Origin: Melitaea cinxia
Lineage: Eukaryota; Arthropoda; Insecta; Lepidoptera; Nymphalidae
Assembly (NCBI RefSeq): GCF_905220565.1
Contig: NC_059406.1
Coordinates: 2,862,001 to 2,926,000, forward strand
DNA: 64,000 nt
Reading direction: 5' to 3'
The notes below the pieces were generated by a model. The model had not been told where the DNA came from. It searched no databases and worked only from the letters and a program-made list of their open reading frames with translations. A program made the position numbers and the translations under genes. How positions within the stretch are numbered: the stretch's first letter is position 1; every line of letters begins with the position of its first letter. Below are positions 32,040 through 44,129 of this stretch, in pieces.

Positions 32040-32975
32040 AAAAGTCATTGTAAAAAATATAAACACAGTTTTGCATTTTATTGAGTGGTATTTTCTGTTT
32101 GTTTTAATGTAAATCATCAATAAATAATTATCAGACACATGCGAAAGCTTTTTTTCCACAATATTTTTATCTAGAATTTTCACTGTATTTTACTTATACT
32201 TGAAGTTACCACAAGCTTTAAAGGTTATTTCAACCAACAAAAACCAGCGAGAAACGAGAAGTTCTAATTCTAAACAATTTCAATAAGTTACAAAATAAAA
32301 AAGAGGATACAGTTATCCTGCGAACAGTAGTTTATTGTTTGCAATAAAATCATTTATATTTATTAACTTTTTTTTTAATTCGTTGTATGTTTGGTCAATT
32401 TTATCGACTGCTAAAACAATTTAACTCAGACATAAATGTCGGATAAGCTACCAGAGATTCTAAAAATGGGACTTAAACTGACACTCAAGACGTCTTTTCG
32501 ACGACCTTAATTAATAATCTTCAACTTTTAGTTTCAAAGATAACGCATAGAAGTGACTGACAGATAGGCAGAGTTCAACAGTGAAGGGAAGAATAAACAA
32601 AGAATTATTTATCTATTTACAGTCTGACTAATATTATTAAGATCATCTTTTACGCAATTTATTTATCTGATTTCAGACATTTAAGTGAAGAAAAGAATTG
32701 TAAATATATCTCTGTTGTCGCTCATTTGTAATCCCACTTACTGAATTCCTTCACCCCATATCTTAATAAAGTATTTAATTAGATAGTTCAGTTGCCTTCA
32801 ACTTAATAATGTGATTGATGAATTTAATTGTTAACATTCGTTTTTCAACATCAACAACACAAAATTCGAGAGTGCTCATGCACTGAATAGTTTTCAAGTA
32901 AGAAGAATTTAAGAAATTGCTCGTAATACGAACACTGTGCTAAAATACCTAGTATAAAATTGAAAACAACATATG
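32040..32975. other. Unassigned AT-rich region
   Basis: No gene or repeat recognised. Confidence 0.4.
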
Positions 32976-32976
32976 T

Positions 32977-33019
32977 AAATCAGAATACAAATATATATAT
33001 ATATATATTATTCTGATTT
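32977..33019. repeat. AT-centred inverted repeat
   Basis: AAATCAGAATA at 32977-32987 is complementary to TATTCTGATTT at 33009-33019, with an (AT)n centre. Same architecture as the palindrome at 23957-24231. Confidence 0.85.
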
Positions 33020-33166
33020 TGTATTTTATCAAAATTGTATAATAAAAATGGCAGCGTTATTAGACTATCGTTTCAAAACTTTAATACCAGTTAATCCTAT
33101 AATCTAGAATATAAGTCATGAACTTTAATTTTTATTGATTAGATAATTTTTAAATTTATTCAGATA

Positions 33167-33373
33167 CTAGCTGACCCCGCAAACGTTTTTTTGCCATATA
33201 TGTTATTAACCCCCCTAATCTCCCCCCTCTCCCATATAATTTAAGGGTTTAAAAAATAGATGTTGGCCGATTCTCAGACCTACCCGATATTCACACAAAA
33301 CTTCATAAAAATCGGTCCAGCCGTTTCAGAGGATTATTTTAACTAACATTGTGATGTCACGAGAATTTTATAT
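33167..33373 (-). mobile_element. Helitron-like non-autonomous element
   Basis: Left end ACTAGCTGACCCCGCAAACG, middle GTTGGCCGATTCTCAGACC, right end CACGAGAATTTTATATATCA. On the minus strand it ends GGGGTCAGCTAG before a T. Confidence 0.65.
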
Positions 33374-33930
33374 ATCATAACGACATGACGTGTTAAGTTT
33401 CTATTAAATTTTTCAAAATTCTAGTCTGAAATGTTGAGTGCCTTATTTATTAGTTAGCGCTCACATTTTTTTGTGTTGTTTATGTTCGAAACACATGTGA
33501 GGCGTTCATAATTTTTAAGCTAATGACTAATCTTATCCATGATAATTATTTTGTTAGTAGTTTTGATAATTTCACATAAAGGTGCGATCAGAGTATTTTA
33601 TTTGTAAATAGATTTCGAATCCCAACATTTATTTAATGTTTGTAATGACACAAAAACATCAAATTCTTATTTCTTGTCATTTTAATCTAGAAAGATTCAT
33701 AAATACTTATACAGAATTTGAACGAAGATCAGAGTAAATATTGATTTGATTTCAGTTTCAATTCAGTTTTGATTTCAACCACAAATTGTTTTACCTTTTA
33801 GAAAAAGCTTTTATGACTATTCAGATCGTTTAAAACAAATTATTTTTTACGTTCATCTATTCGATGATGAATTTCACACCATGTAATAAAAATTAGTAGT
33901 TTTATGGGTAAAAATTATATAGGCATTCTA

Positions 33931-34064
33931 TTACAAATATTGTTTTGAATATTTATTAAATTTATACTATTGCAACACTTTAAAAATATATGACGTGTTA
34001 CAAATATTGTTTTGAATATTTATTAAATTTATAATATTGCAACACTTTTTGAAAATATATGAGT
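33931..34064. repeat. 67-bp tandem duplication
   Basis: TTACAAATATTGTTTTGAAT starts at 33931 and again at 33998. The two 67-bp units differ at only a few positions. Confidence 0.85.
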
Positions 34065-34344
34065 GATATTTTGTGGGGAGAAATGAGATTTAAAAAAAAA
34101 ATGGACTGGGAGGGTAAGATGTAATTAGAGACAAGACGAATGTGGAACGAGTAGTGAAAGATTATTTCTGTTAAAAAGGAAAACAATATTGTTTTTAATT
34201 TAAACATATGTAAATATATGACGATCTAGAAAATATATACAAAAAGTGGCGATTGATACGTGAGTATTATTTGCAAAGTCTTCAATCACTAACAATTCTT
34301 TTTAGCTGCTTTCTATGTTTAATCATATACGCTTCATATAATTG

Positions 34345-34560
34345 TGTTTGCTGGCAAACGAAAAAAAACCGACTTCAATTACATCGACAAGTTACACAAC
34401 GTAGGTAGACGAAAAAATAGTCAAGTAAATACGTATTAACAAAGATTACTCCAAAATTTGGAATCAGATCCCAATGAAATTTAAATGTGACCACATAATA
34501 AACATCGACTTTCGATAAAATGAAAAATCACTGAAATCGGTGCACCCAGTAAAAAGTTAT
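34345..34560 (-). repeat. Repeat family E, partial
   Basis: AAAAAACCGACTTCAATTAC, CGTAGGTAGACGAAAAAATA, GTCAAGTAAATACG and ACCCAGTAAAAAGTTATG as in 44130-44545, same orientation as that copy. Confidence 0.6.
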
Positions 34561-34569
34561 GTACATTTT

Positions 34570-35220
34570 CGAGGATTTCCCTCGATTTCTCTAGAATTCC
34601 ATCATCAGATCCTGGTTTCCTTTTCGTGGTACTACATTTAGGATATCTCTTTTCCAACAAAAAAAAAGAATTATCAAAATCGGTTTATAAACAACGAAGT
34701 TATCCCCGAACATATATTAAAAAATATATATGTATATTGAAAGAAATTGAAATTACAAACGAAGTTGCTAGTAATTGTAGTACTTAATACATGATAAAAG
34801 GATTATAATAGCCAAATAACATTTTGGTAAGCCAAAATTTAACTTTACTAAAAGCTACTTTCTCCTGGGCCACTCCAACAACCATAAAATATAACGTACC
34901 TTTATAGCCCTAACTTATTGCATGTTATAAAATTATATTATCATACTGATCTAATCAATATGGCTCGAAATGTACATTTATGAATATATCCAAACAAGAT
35001 CCACCTGGAATAAATTTGGGCCATTTACATGATTTCGTTAGGCATTTTACTTATTAGGATTATTACTAATATAATAACGAATTCACTACACCATTTTTGA
35101 CTGACTTTTTTAAAATTACCAGTTATTTATTAAACGTAAGTTATACCGTAGCCTGTAGACATCTGCAACGCCAAGAGAGCCCAAGGAATAAATAAATAAT
35201 AATAAACGATTCACATTAAA
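34570..35220. other. Unassigned AT-rich region
   Basis: No gene. A family D scrap (TACCGTAGCCTGTAGAC) is near 35145. Confidence 0.35.
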
Positions 35221-35224
35221 CGGA

Positions 35225-35400
35225 CCCCAGTTGGATTGTCTCCTGTGTCAGAGGTCCAAAAATACACACAACACATAAGCACAAACAAGCATACCACGAC
35301 AAACATGTATGACGATTATGTCTGTCGTGAGCGAGGATCAAACCCTCTACCGCCATCGCAAGTCATAAACCTGTTCAGTTACCGCTGCTCTACCGCATCT
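35225..35400 (-). repeat. tRNA-derived SINE, another family
   Basis: On the minus strand, GCGGTAGAGCAGCGGTAAC (box A-like) is followed 40 bp later by GAGGGTTTGATCCTCGCTC (box B-like), then CATACATGTTTGTCGTGG and CCTCTGACACAGGAGAC. Internal pol III promoter layout is clear. Confidence 0.65.
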
Positions 35401-35499
35401 TCATATGAAACGGGGAATATTGTTACTGTACTTACCGCTGGAACACATCGCTATTTGAGCATAATATTGTTTGACATAATATTGTTTGTTTGTAACGTA

Positions 35500-35570
35500 T
35501 GTTCCTCCCCAGTCGGGCTGCTCAGATTTTAAGCATGATTTTCCCAAGTGTGCTCTACCTCGATAGTATG
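35500..35570 (+). repeat. Repeat family D, 3' fragment
   Basis: CCCCAGTCGGGCTGCTCAGA and TTTAAGCATGATTTTCCC match the 3' end of the copy at 40595-40865. Confidence 0.55.
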
Positions 35571-37284
35571 TGTAAGTATTGTTATTTGTATTTTCTGTCA
35601 TTCATTAGAACATAAGTAATTTTTGATAAAATAATTGTTTAGCAACAAACTTCGATTGTATTTTTAATTAATTTAAGACTAAACTTAGTTAAATATAAAA
35701 TATTAAAAATATTTAAAAAAAAATTTCCATCCTAACTTTTTTTTGCTTGCTAAGTTTACATATTTTTGTATAAATACATGAGTAACAGATTTCATGGACT
35801 AAAATCGGCTTAATCACTAGCCATGTATATATATATAATAACATTAAAAGGGCCCTGTTCACATATTCTAAACGAAAATTCATAAAGACAACTCAGCGAG
35901 AAAGCTGAAAAGAGGACATCAGTCCATTTGTGCAAATAATATTCATATGACGATCTATGCACGAAATCCTACAATCAATTTCCAAGGATTAAAATATAGT
36001 ATTAATTTATTTTTTATCAGTTCACGTATGAAACAAGCACGCAATATGAGTCGTGCATTATATATTTCTAATCGTAGACATTCGGCATTCCACACATCAG
36101 TTCGTCAAGACACAAGCAGCAATGGAACATCGCTGCCTTTTGTATTGTGTTTTAATACTAACTATTTGTTCTCGAGCAATATGTGACGAGTGTGTTGTGT
36201 ATGACTTTGAACAAGGATTCGAAGACATGTTTAATAATGATATGAGTTTGTGTTCAGGAATGGTAATGTGGAGTGTTGGGAAATATGAAAACTTGGGTAT
36301 CGTAAGCCCATATACGAATTCAACCAAATACATTTACCCAAGCACTACTTTAAGCTGTACTTCATCATTTATATTTCAAGTAAGGTCATCGGGAGTTGTA
36401 GAAGTGAACATTTTTATGGAACCCGAATCGCCTTCCGATCAGATTGCAATTTTTATGCATCGAGTAATACCCAACAGCAACCACCCGGTTGTGGGGAGTT
36501 TCATGACCATCGCCTCAGGCAGCAATTTCGTTCGAGGATGGCGAACTGCAGAAATAATTTTGTCAGGATCTGATTTTTACGACGCTTATGTAAGTAAAAT
36601 ATAGGAGTTGTATTCTAGAAGTCTTATTAAAAAAAAATATCATCATCATTATCGAAATAAACATTGCTATAAAATTTATTTAATCCTTATTTTTTAAATT
36701 ATCTTTGAAAAATATGACATAAATAGATTTTTTTAATTACAGTTAACTCAGTTTATTCTTCAACAGTTTAGTTTGAGAGCTCGCTTTTGTTGATAATTAG
36801 AACGCCTAAAAATAGCTTAAAATTTAATTAAAAGGAATATCTTTAGAAATTACATTACGAAGACTTTAGATAACCAATAAAAAAAATACTTCTTTTAATT
36901 TGAATTTTTCGTTAACTAATTAATTTTATAATGTTCACACATTAACTTGGTGTAAAATTCAGACAACATGGTTAAAGACGGGAAAATATGTTAAGATTCG
37001 GAATCACTGTATTAGGATACATAGTTGTGAAATGGCATCCATCTTAAAAAAATAAAAGTCTAGAATTTTCCGAAACACTTGGGAAAGAAGGGAATTTCGT
37101 GGTAGCTTACAAAAATTATATGTCTATCTGTTAATAAACATGTTTCCATTTGTATGTCTTTCCCTAAACAAGTTTTAGTGTAGTATATCCTAATGTTATA
37201 TAGGTTTAATATAGGAAGAAGGCAAAAACTAGGTAGCTAGTAATAAATAATGAAGACGTGTGTAAATGAATCTGTTACTGCTTT

Positions 37285-37645
37285 GCTTAACGTAGCTTCA
37301 GCTTGTAATATCCCACTGCTGGACATATGCCTTTTTTCTCATATAGGAGAAGGATCAGAGCTTAATTCACCACGCTGCTCCAATACTCCATTGGCTGATA
37401 TATTCCCTACTATGATTAACGGTCAGGTAGTATCAGGTGTACATGATAACAACTGGGGTTGGTGGCTCAACGTACTCTCCGAGGTATGGTGGGGAGACCA
37501 ACAAGGACTGCACAAACACCCAGACCATGGCAAACATGTGTATGACCAATACAAATATTTATTATGTGCGAGAATCGTACCCGCAACCGCCAGAGACACA
37601 GCCACAAACCAGTGCTGTGACCGTTGCACCAACGCGTCGTCGATC
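37285..37645 (-). repeat. tRNA-derived SINE family B, near full-length, in the intron of gene C
   Basis: Order on the plus strand: GCTTGTAATATCCCACTGCTG, GAGAAGGATCAGAGC, CAGGTGTACATGATAAC, AACGTACTCTCCGAGG, GACCATGGCAAACATG, GAATCGTACCCGCAACCGCC. This is the exact reverse of the copy at 18596-18940. The box B-like GGTTGCGGGTACGATTCTCG is better preserved here. Confidence 0.75.
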
Positions 37646-38699
37646 GTTGTTTGATGTAAAATAACTTAAATGTATAGATAGATAGTTTCACATATACACA
37701 CGCTCGTCTGTTTCGAACGTAGCCAACTTAAGCATATGCTTTAGATAAGAACCGACTGATGATGATAATTGTATTTAAATAGTATAATTTATAAGTGGGC
37801 ACACCAAGATGAGAATCGAGAATCAAATCCAAAAAAATGCACTGTCACAGCCAACTACGCCAGCGAGCCAATCAACTACTTTAAACTATTTTTGATTATA
37901 GCATTAGCAAGTGTTGTAATCTTGCCATTACTAAGGAAACACTCCACGTTTCCGAATGCGCAAAGTAAACGTCTCTTTTTTGAGTTACGGTATTTAGCAT
38001 GTGTAATAAAATTCCACATACGATAATAAAGTTGTCTAAGAATAAATTTAAAGTTTGTATTGAAAAGAAATTAATAAATAGAGCTTAATAATCGGTGCAA
38101 GATTACATAAATGATAAAGACGACTGTGACGCTGTATTTCATGCATGATATTAATTACCTTTGTATGAAAACACAGGTTATATTTTTTTTAAGAGTAACT
38201 GTGGATTTTCTTACTGCTTCTTGTCTACAGAATCTGCATTCCAAATCGGTGGTAGATAGATTTTTAAAAATAATTAAAATTTTATTTGTAAAATGACGAT
38301 TCGATGGTGCTTTTGAAGCCTATTTGAACAAAAATATTTTTTCTCAAATATCCTCAAAAGCGGTATAACTCAACATAATATATCTCTTATCACGGGAGGC
38401 ACAGAATTATCCCTTTTGCCTTTTAACTGAAATTATTTAATGAATTACGGATTTTAGTGACTTGTATGAAAATCGAGATAATCTATGATTGTTTTAATAC
38501 TGAATGAATTAAACGAACGTCAAATAATTTATTGTTTTATTTCATTTCAGCTATCCGTACTCGGTATAGGAGCAGCTGGTTCAAAGATACTAGTTGATTC
38601 ATTCCGATACATCCCACCATCTTACGAAGAAGAATGTGAAATTTATGAAGAACCTGAAACCTATACAACTGTGACAACTGAAACAGAAAACAATTCTAC

Positions 38700-39230
38700 A
38701 GCGACAACAATAACAATGTTTGAAACAGAATCTACAACCGATGTTACGGACATTTTTTCTACAGTAACCGATACAACAACTCCAACATATGCTGATTCCA
38801 CAACAATAATGACGACATTGTCTGAATCGGAATCCACAACCGATTACCCTGAGATTTCTTCGACAGAGCCAACAACAAGCGATGTAACAACGTAAACAGC
38901 AACTGATTCCACAACCACAACGACAACATTGTTTGAAACGGAATCCACAACCAATTACCCTGAGCTTTCTTCGATAGAATCATCAACAAGCGATTTGACG
39001 ACGCAAACAACAACTGACTCCACAACAAGATTAACGACATTGCTTGAAACGGAATCCACAACCGATATTCCTGATTTTTCTTTGACAGAACCTACAGTAA
39101 CCGATACAACAACTCAAATATATAGTGATCCCACATCAACGATTACAACGTATGAAACGGTATCCACGACTGGTTTTCCTGAAATATCTTCAACGATACC
39201 GATATTTTATACAACTCCTACAGACATTGT
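38700..39230 (+). repeat. 111-bp degenerate tandem repeat (mucin domain of gene C)
   Basis: GAATCCACAACC recurs at 38830, 38941 and 39052 in steps of 111 bp (37 codons), with more diverged units up to about 39480. A unit contains ESTTDYPEISSTEPT and DVTTQTTTDSTT-like blocks. Unit similarity is far lower than in genes A and B. Confidence 0.85.
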
Positions 39231-39804
39231 TTCAACAATAATAGCATCGACATCGTTTGAAAGTGAATCTACAACCGATTATCCTGATATATCTCCGACA
39301 GACCCGTCGATAAGTGACGCACCAATTCAAACCACTACTGATGCAACATCCCCGGAAATGCCATTTGAAACTCTCTCTACTCCCATTTATCCTGAAATTT
39401 CTTCCACAGAAACATCAGTAACAAATACAACAACTGACACAGAAACTTCTCAAACAATAACAACGTCGACCCCGTTTGAAACAGAATCTACAACTACAAC
39501 TTATGCTACTACTCCAACTACAGAGCGTCCACAAAACCCAGGTTACAGAGGATTTTGGAATTTATTTACTATAACAATGGTAATTCTAATAATGTTAATC
39601 ACTTTAATTGTAACTGCCTTAGTATCGTATTATATAGGCAAAAAACGCTCTCGCAGAGATTCTGAACTGACACTACCATACTTTGAAGATCTTCCCCGTT
39701 CTGTGACAATACCTAGAGCAACAAAAGTGCGGACAGAATCTGCAACGTTGCGAAAACTAGGTACTATTATTAATATGGAACGAAACGTAACTATTTTTAC
39801 ATGA

Positions 39805-40305
39805 ATATAATAAAACTAATGACGAAAACTAAGACTTAATATGTTTATAAGGATACAGAGGAATAATACTCAATTTAATTTTATGAAATTAAAATAGATT
39901 TAAGACATTTTATTTTAATCAGAGCATCATTTAGACTGATGAAAATTATTTTAGATTTTAATTTATATCTATGATATTATTAATCATTTTTTTAAATCTC
40001 TTAATTTCTATTTATCGATTATTTTTAACAAAAATATTAGATTTACTGATACAGAATTAAAGATAAATATTAGCAAAATGTTTCCACCAATAGAGCTTGG
40101 TATAAGCTTGAACATTTATATAAAGTATCAAATCATTTGTAAAGAAAAAAGGTAATATTTTTAGGGATATTCTTTAGTTAAAGTACGATTTAAAAACGGC
40201 TGGTACGTTTAGACTATTTTAATTCATCATCATGCTGGTCATGATATCCATCTCGTATAAACTTGTCGTATATCACTCGAAAGAAATTTGACCTATGACA
40301 ATCAA
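39805..40305. other. 3' flank of gene C
   Basis: AT-rich with no gene. An AATAAA at 39809-39814 lies only 5 nt after the stop, so other signals further on are more likely to be used. Confidence 0.3.
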
Positions 40306-40309
40306 GTCA

Positions 40310-40420
40310 TGTCACATCACATCAGCCTATCGCAGTCCACTGCTAGACGTGGGCCTCCCCAAGTTCTCACCAAAAAGCCCAATTTTCCACAATCCTCATC
40401 CAGCCTCCAATGGCAACATT
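40310..40420 (-). pseudogene. LINE 3'-end scrap
   Basis: CAGCCTATCGCAGTCCACTG and CTCCCCAAGTTCTCACC match the 3' end of the LINE copies at 16577 and 26605. Short and non-coding now. Confidence 0.6.
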
Positions 40421-40594
40421 ATTAAAAAAAGTTAAAAGTATTTAGTTATATATTTGAGGCAGAATCAAGGAGAAAGGAGAAAAAAAAAAGAATTTTACGA
40501 GTATGCAAGAAATTTGAAAAGATTGTCGAAATAATTGAGCAAATGTTGAGTAATTATGTCTTAATTACTTTTTTTACTAACACTATAGACTAGA

Positions 40595-40865
40595 CAACTA
40601 GGTCGACAAACAAGCGTAGAGGTCACCTGATGGTAAGTGACTATCGTATCCCATGGACACACACTTGGCTGCAACACCTAAAGCATCGCACGCGCGTTGC
40701 CCCAATTTCCCCAGGAGCTCTGGTCACCATAGTCACCACAGAAACACGACGCTGCTTGAAAGCAGTATTATTTAGCTGTGATCATCTGTAAGGCTGAGGT
40801 ACTTCCCCTTTCGGGCTGCTCCATATTTTAAGCAAGATATTTTCTGCTTTGTCCCACCTCAGTTG
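40595..40865 (+). repeat. Repeat family D, most complete copy
   Basis: ACTAGGTCGACAAACAAGCG, ACCTGATGGTAAGTGACTA, GCATCGCACGCGCGTTGCC, CAGGAGCTCTGGTCACC, GCTTGAAAGCAGTATTATTT, CTTTCGGGCTGCTCCATATT and CCACCTCAGT, about 270 bp. It shows how the shorter copies relate to one another. Confidence 0.7.
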
Positions 40866-40914
40866 AACGTTACTAGTTGTAATCAATTCATATGAATATT
40901 ATATAATATATCAT

Positions 40915-41045
40915 TCACCCAGCTGCCATTCAGCGTGGTGACTATGGGCAACACACATGAGTTCACGCCATCTTTGGCGCGAACTTGTGGAGGCCTATAT
41001 CCAGCAGTGAACTGTAATAGGCTGAAATGACGTTGATGATGATGA
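40915..41045 (+). mobile_element. Retroposon family A, 5'-truncated copy
   Basis: CAGCGTGGTGACTATGGGC, GGCGCGAACTTGTGGAGGCC, then TGATGATGATGAAG tail. Only the last third remains. Confidence 0.7.
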
Positions 41046-41049
41046 AGAT

Positions 41050-41605
41050 ATAATTCACAATTATTTATTTTAAATTTCAGCTCTGACTTCTTATTATTAT
41101 TGATATTACAAATGAAATTGAATTAAACGAATTTGAGTACAGTAGGATTCAAAAATAATGTTCAGTAAATAAGAAGTTCATACGACAGGTTTCAAACATA
41201 ATATATAATAAGAAGTTCATATCGAAAACTCACTATGATTAGAAAATTTGTTCGATTTAAAGAAAACAAAAAATTTGTGACAAATGTATAATATATTAGT
41301 AACACGGGGTATTATATACGTTTTTCTTTGATCAATGTGAATTCTAAATATTTCGGGACTTACATGCACTGCAAGCATGTTCACGTGTACACTTTTAAAG
41401 TGACCATCGAGAGACATAGCAAATATTTCTTTTTACATAGAATTTGTTATAAATAATGTTAATTTATAATTATATTAATTAATTCTTTGTTTAGTTTGTA
41501 ACTTTTCACAGCTAAATATAGCCATCTTTCTTCACGCGGGAGAAAGGATTTTAAATGTTTTATTATTATTAATATTATTATTTTATTTATTTATTTATTT
41601 TTAGA
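41050..41605. other. Unassigned AT-rich region
   Basis: No gene or repeat recognised apart from TTAT runs near 41560. Confidence 0.4.
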
Positions 41606-41609
41606 ACAT

Positions 41610-41830
41610 ACACACACGGTCGTCTGTTCCTATTATAAGCAACTTAATGCTTGTGTTACAGGTAACACCCGACTGTTACTTTATTTTTTTTTCTTTGATA
41701 AATAGAAATAGAAATAATACTTATATAAATATATAAATACAAATATTACACCCAGACTTAGGCGGGAATCGAACCCGCAACCCGCGGCACTGAAAGCAGA
41801 GCCACTACAAACTGCGCCAACAGGCTAGTC
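41610..41830 (-). repeat. tRNA-derived SINE family C
   Basis: Minus strand: CCTGTTGGCGCAGTTTGTAG (box A-like TGGCGCAGTTTGTAGTGG), then GGGTTCGATTCCCGCC (box B, intact), then an AT-rich body and CGACCGTGTGTGTATG at the 3' end. Both internal pol III promoter boxes look intact, unlike in the copy at 16090-16320. Confidence 0.8.
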
Positions 41831-41834
41831 TAGT

Positions 41835-42685
41835 AGTAGTAGGGTTTATTGTAATTATAATTACTTCATGTATATTGTAAATATCCACGTCTTTAAATTG
41901 TTATTTAGTGTTAATACCTTTGCAGCGTTAATCCAGTTTATCTTAAAATTGATAACGATGGCTAAAGGTGTTAATCATATACGTGTAATCAGATTAACGA
42001 AAATATTGACCATAATTACAACACATTATGTTATAGTATTTGTCAAACTCTGTGATATTCTTCAAAAGTATTTATTGTAGATTGTAGTAATAAGTTTCAG
42101 TATTTGTATTAACAAAGCCTAGTCTAAATAGATTGATTAAAACTGATCAGTTTTTATTTCACTGACGGTTATATTTGGACTACTTAGTAATCATAATGAC
42201 TGTAATTGTAGCAGTTATCAAAACTAAGTTTTATTAACAATTAAATAATATTGTTAACGTTGCTTTATGTTATTTTCGTAACTATGACAACACGCATTTT
42301 GTATGATATTGCATTGTAGTTATGTTAAGTTAAAAAATTATAGATTGTTGTAAAAATAAATCTTAAAATAAGATTTTTCATAATTAGTTACTTTTTTTAA
42401 ACATTAAAGATAGGTAAAAATAACATCGTTATTAGAATAATAATATTTACACTGTTAACTTACTTGTTTGACGGTTATGAATTAGTTTTTACTCAAAACA
42501 ATTGAAATTTGGCAACCAGTAAACATAAAAAGTCGACAAATCTTTGCTGAACTATGAGACTTAAGCTTCATAAAATATTCTTTACAAATTCAGAATGAGT
42601 TGAAAGAATTAGTTGGAATTTTATGGGAAGAAATCTCTACATAATTAGAATAAATTACAACTTGTACAAATGAACGAAGCAGCTA
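41835..42685. other. Unassigned AT-rich region
   Basis: Short open frames only, with no recognisable gene. Confidence 0.4.
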
Positions 42686-42689
42686 ACCT

Positions 42690-42890
42690 TACGTACGGTC
42701 TGCCTGATGGTAAGCAACTGCAAAGCCTATGAAGGCCTACAACACCATAAGCTTTATAATTGCATTGCTGACCTTACCTACGACCCTCCCCAGAACTTCT
42801 GGCTGCCTTATTTACCAGAGAAATACTCGAGAATTGTGCTATTTTTTCTGTGACTTTCTGTAAGATCGAAATACTTTACCGAGTTTCGGC
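42690..42890 (+). repeat. Repeat family D, diverged copy
   Basis: TACGGTCTGCCTGATGGTAAG, AACACCATAAGCTTTATAAT, CTTCTGGCTGCCTTATTTACC. Order as in 40595-40865. Confidence 0.55.
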
Positions 42891-42894
42891 TTAA

Positions 42895-43525
42895 CCCAAC
42901 AAAAATTGTTATCAAAATGTAGATCAATTTTATTATTACTAGCGAATTATCAAGTAATCTTCGACATGTTAAACATAGCATGACAACAAAATTACTGTGA
43001 AAAATCAGGCTGTCAGTAGTTACTAAGCAACCTTTATATCCTAACTAACTTTCTTCTACAATTTTCTTATAGTGTAATACTAAACTTGTTATGAAAAAAT
43101 ATATCTTTACAGATAAGGTTGCTTTGTTGTACTGATAAAAAAAACTTAATTTTTTTATTTGCTGTTACGATTCATAATTCCGTATACAAATAAAAAATGT
43201 CTCGTAGTTCTGTATGTCTTCAATAAAAAAGATATACCATAATAAATAATAAATCTTTCAGCAATTTACAGTTATTGGTCGCAAACATTTCTGATGAAAT
43301 TATACAAATAATATTAAAATTCGTTGCGTGATTTTTAATCTAAACGGTCATAGATAAATGTTTGCAACATAAATATCATGCACTGAAAATTCATAGTTAT
43401 TATTATAAGTAAATAAACGCTTGAATCTTGGATCCAGAAACACATAACAGAATTACAAACACTGAGACCTCGAGACCAGATTTCTATATTTAGTACCAAC
43501 AGAAATGTTTTTTTTTTTAAATATA
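42895..43525. other. Unassigned AT-rich region
   Basis: Nothing recognised. Confidence 0.4.
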
Positions 43526-43529
43526 TATA

Positions 43530-43680
43530 TCACTAGGTCGGCAAACAAGCGTACGGCTCACCTGATGGTAAGCGATTACCGTAGCTTATAGAAGCCTGCA
43601 ACACCAGAAGCATCGCAAGTGCGTTGCCGACCCAATCCCCAATCCCCCCCCCCCTCCAGGAGCTCTGTTTTTAATGTGAT
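43530..43680 (+). repeat. Repeat family D
   Basis: CACTAGGTCGGCAAACAAGC, TGATGGTAAGCGATTACCG, GCATCGCAAGTGCGTTGCC and a C-run before CAGGAGCTCTG. Truncated after that. Confidence 0.7.
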
Positions 43681-43684
43681 GTGT

Positions 43685-44125
43685 CAATAAATATTAATAA
43701 TAATAAATCTAGCACAATTATAGACATTCCCTCCGCAGATTTAGTAGATGCTGAATAGACTCCGTAGGGACCATATGTAACACAGATAAAAAAAAAAATA
43801 TTCTTCCATTTTAATTTTCTTACTATATTTCTTCTGGTTTTTCTTTTCCTTCTGATACTTACGGTTGTGCATACATTAGAGTTATTTAGCATAAAAATAA
43901 AATCTTTTGGTGTTCAAATACCTGTTTATAAGTAATACTAAAATATAGTATTCGCGTATTCATTTCAAACCATCGACACTGTCGTCATCGAGATATGATT
44001 ACTTTTATCATTGTACGCATCATAAGTAACTATTTTGTGATTAATTAGATATAGTTTCGTTGCTTAACATTTCAGATATTTTACACATAATAAATATACG
44101 AGTATAATTATATTTGCTCGAATGA
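43685..44125. other. Unassigned AT-rich region
   Basis: Nothing recognised. Confidence 0.4.
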
Positions 44126-44129
44126 AAAA

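Larger units (their letters stand above)
36122..39804 (+). pseudogene. Gene C: MAM-like membrane mucin, two exons, with an in-frame TAA
   Basis: Exon 1 36122-36589, intron 36590-38550 (GTAAGT donor, TTCATTTCAG acceptor, phase 0), exon 2 38551-39804. The ATG at 36122 gives a signal peptide (EHRCLLYCVLILTICSRAIC), unlike the in-frame ATG at 36053. The MAM-like domain runs from CVVYDFEQGF through GWRTAEIILSG to FRYIPPSYEEECEIY. Then follow diverged 37-residue Thr/Ser repeats, FWNLFTITMV with a membrane helix near 39565-39640, GKKRSRRDSE, and a tail with DLPRSVTIPRATKV. TAA at 38893-38895 sits where the neighbouring repeat has CAA (ACGCAAACA against ACGTAAACA), and the same frame stays open for about 300 codons afterwards. 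It is either a very recent null allele, a sequencing error, or a read-through site. If the stop is real, the product would be secreted and lack the membrane anchor. Confidence 0.7.
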
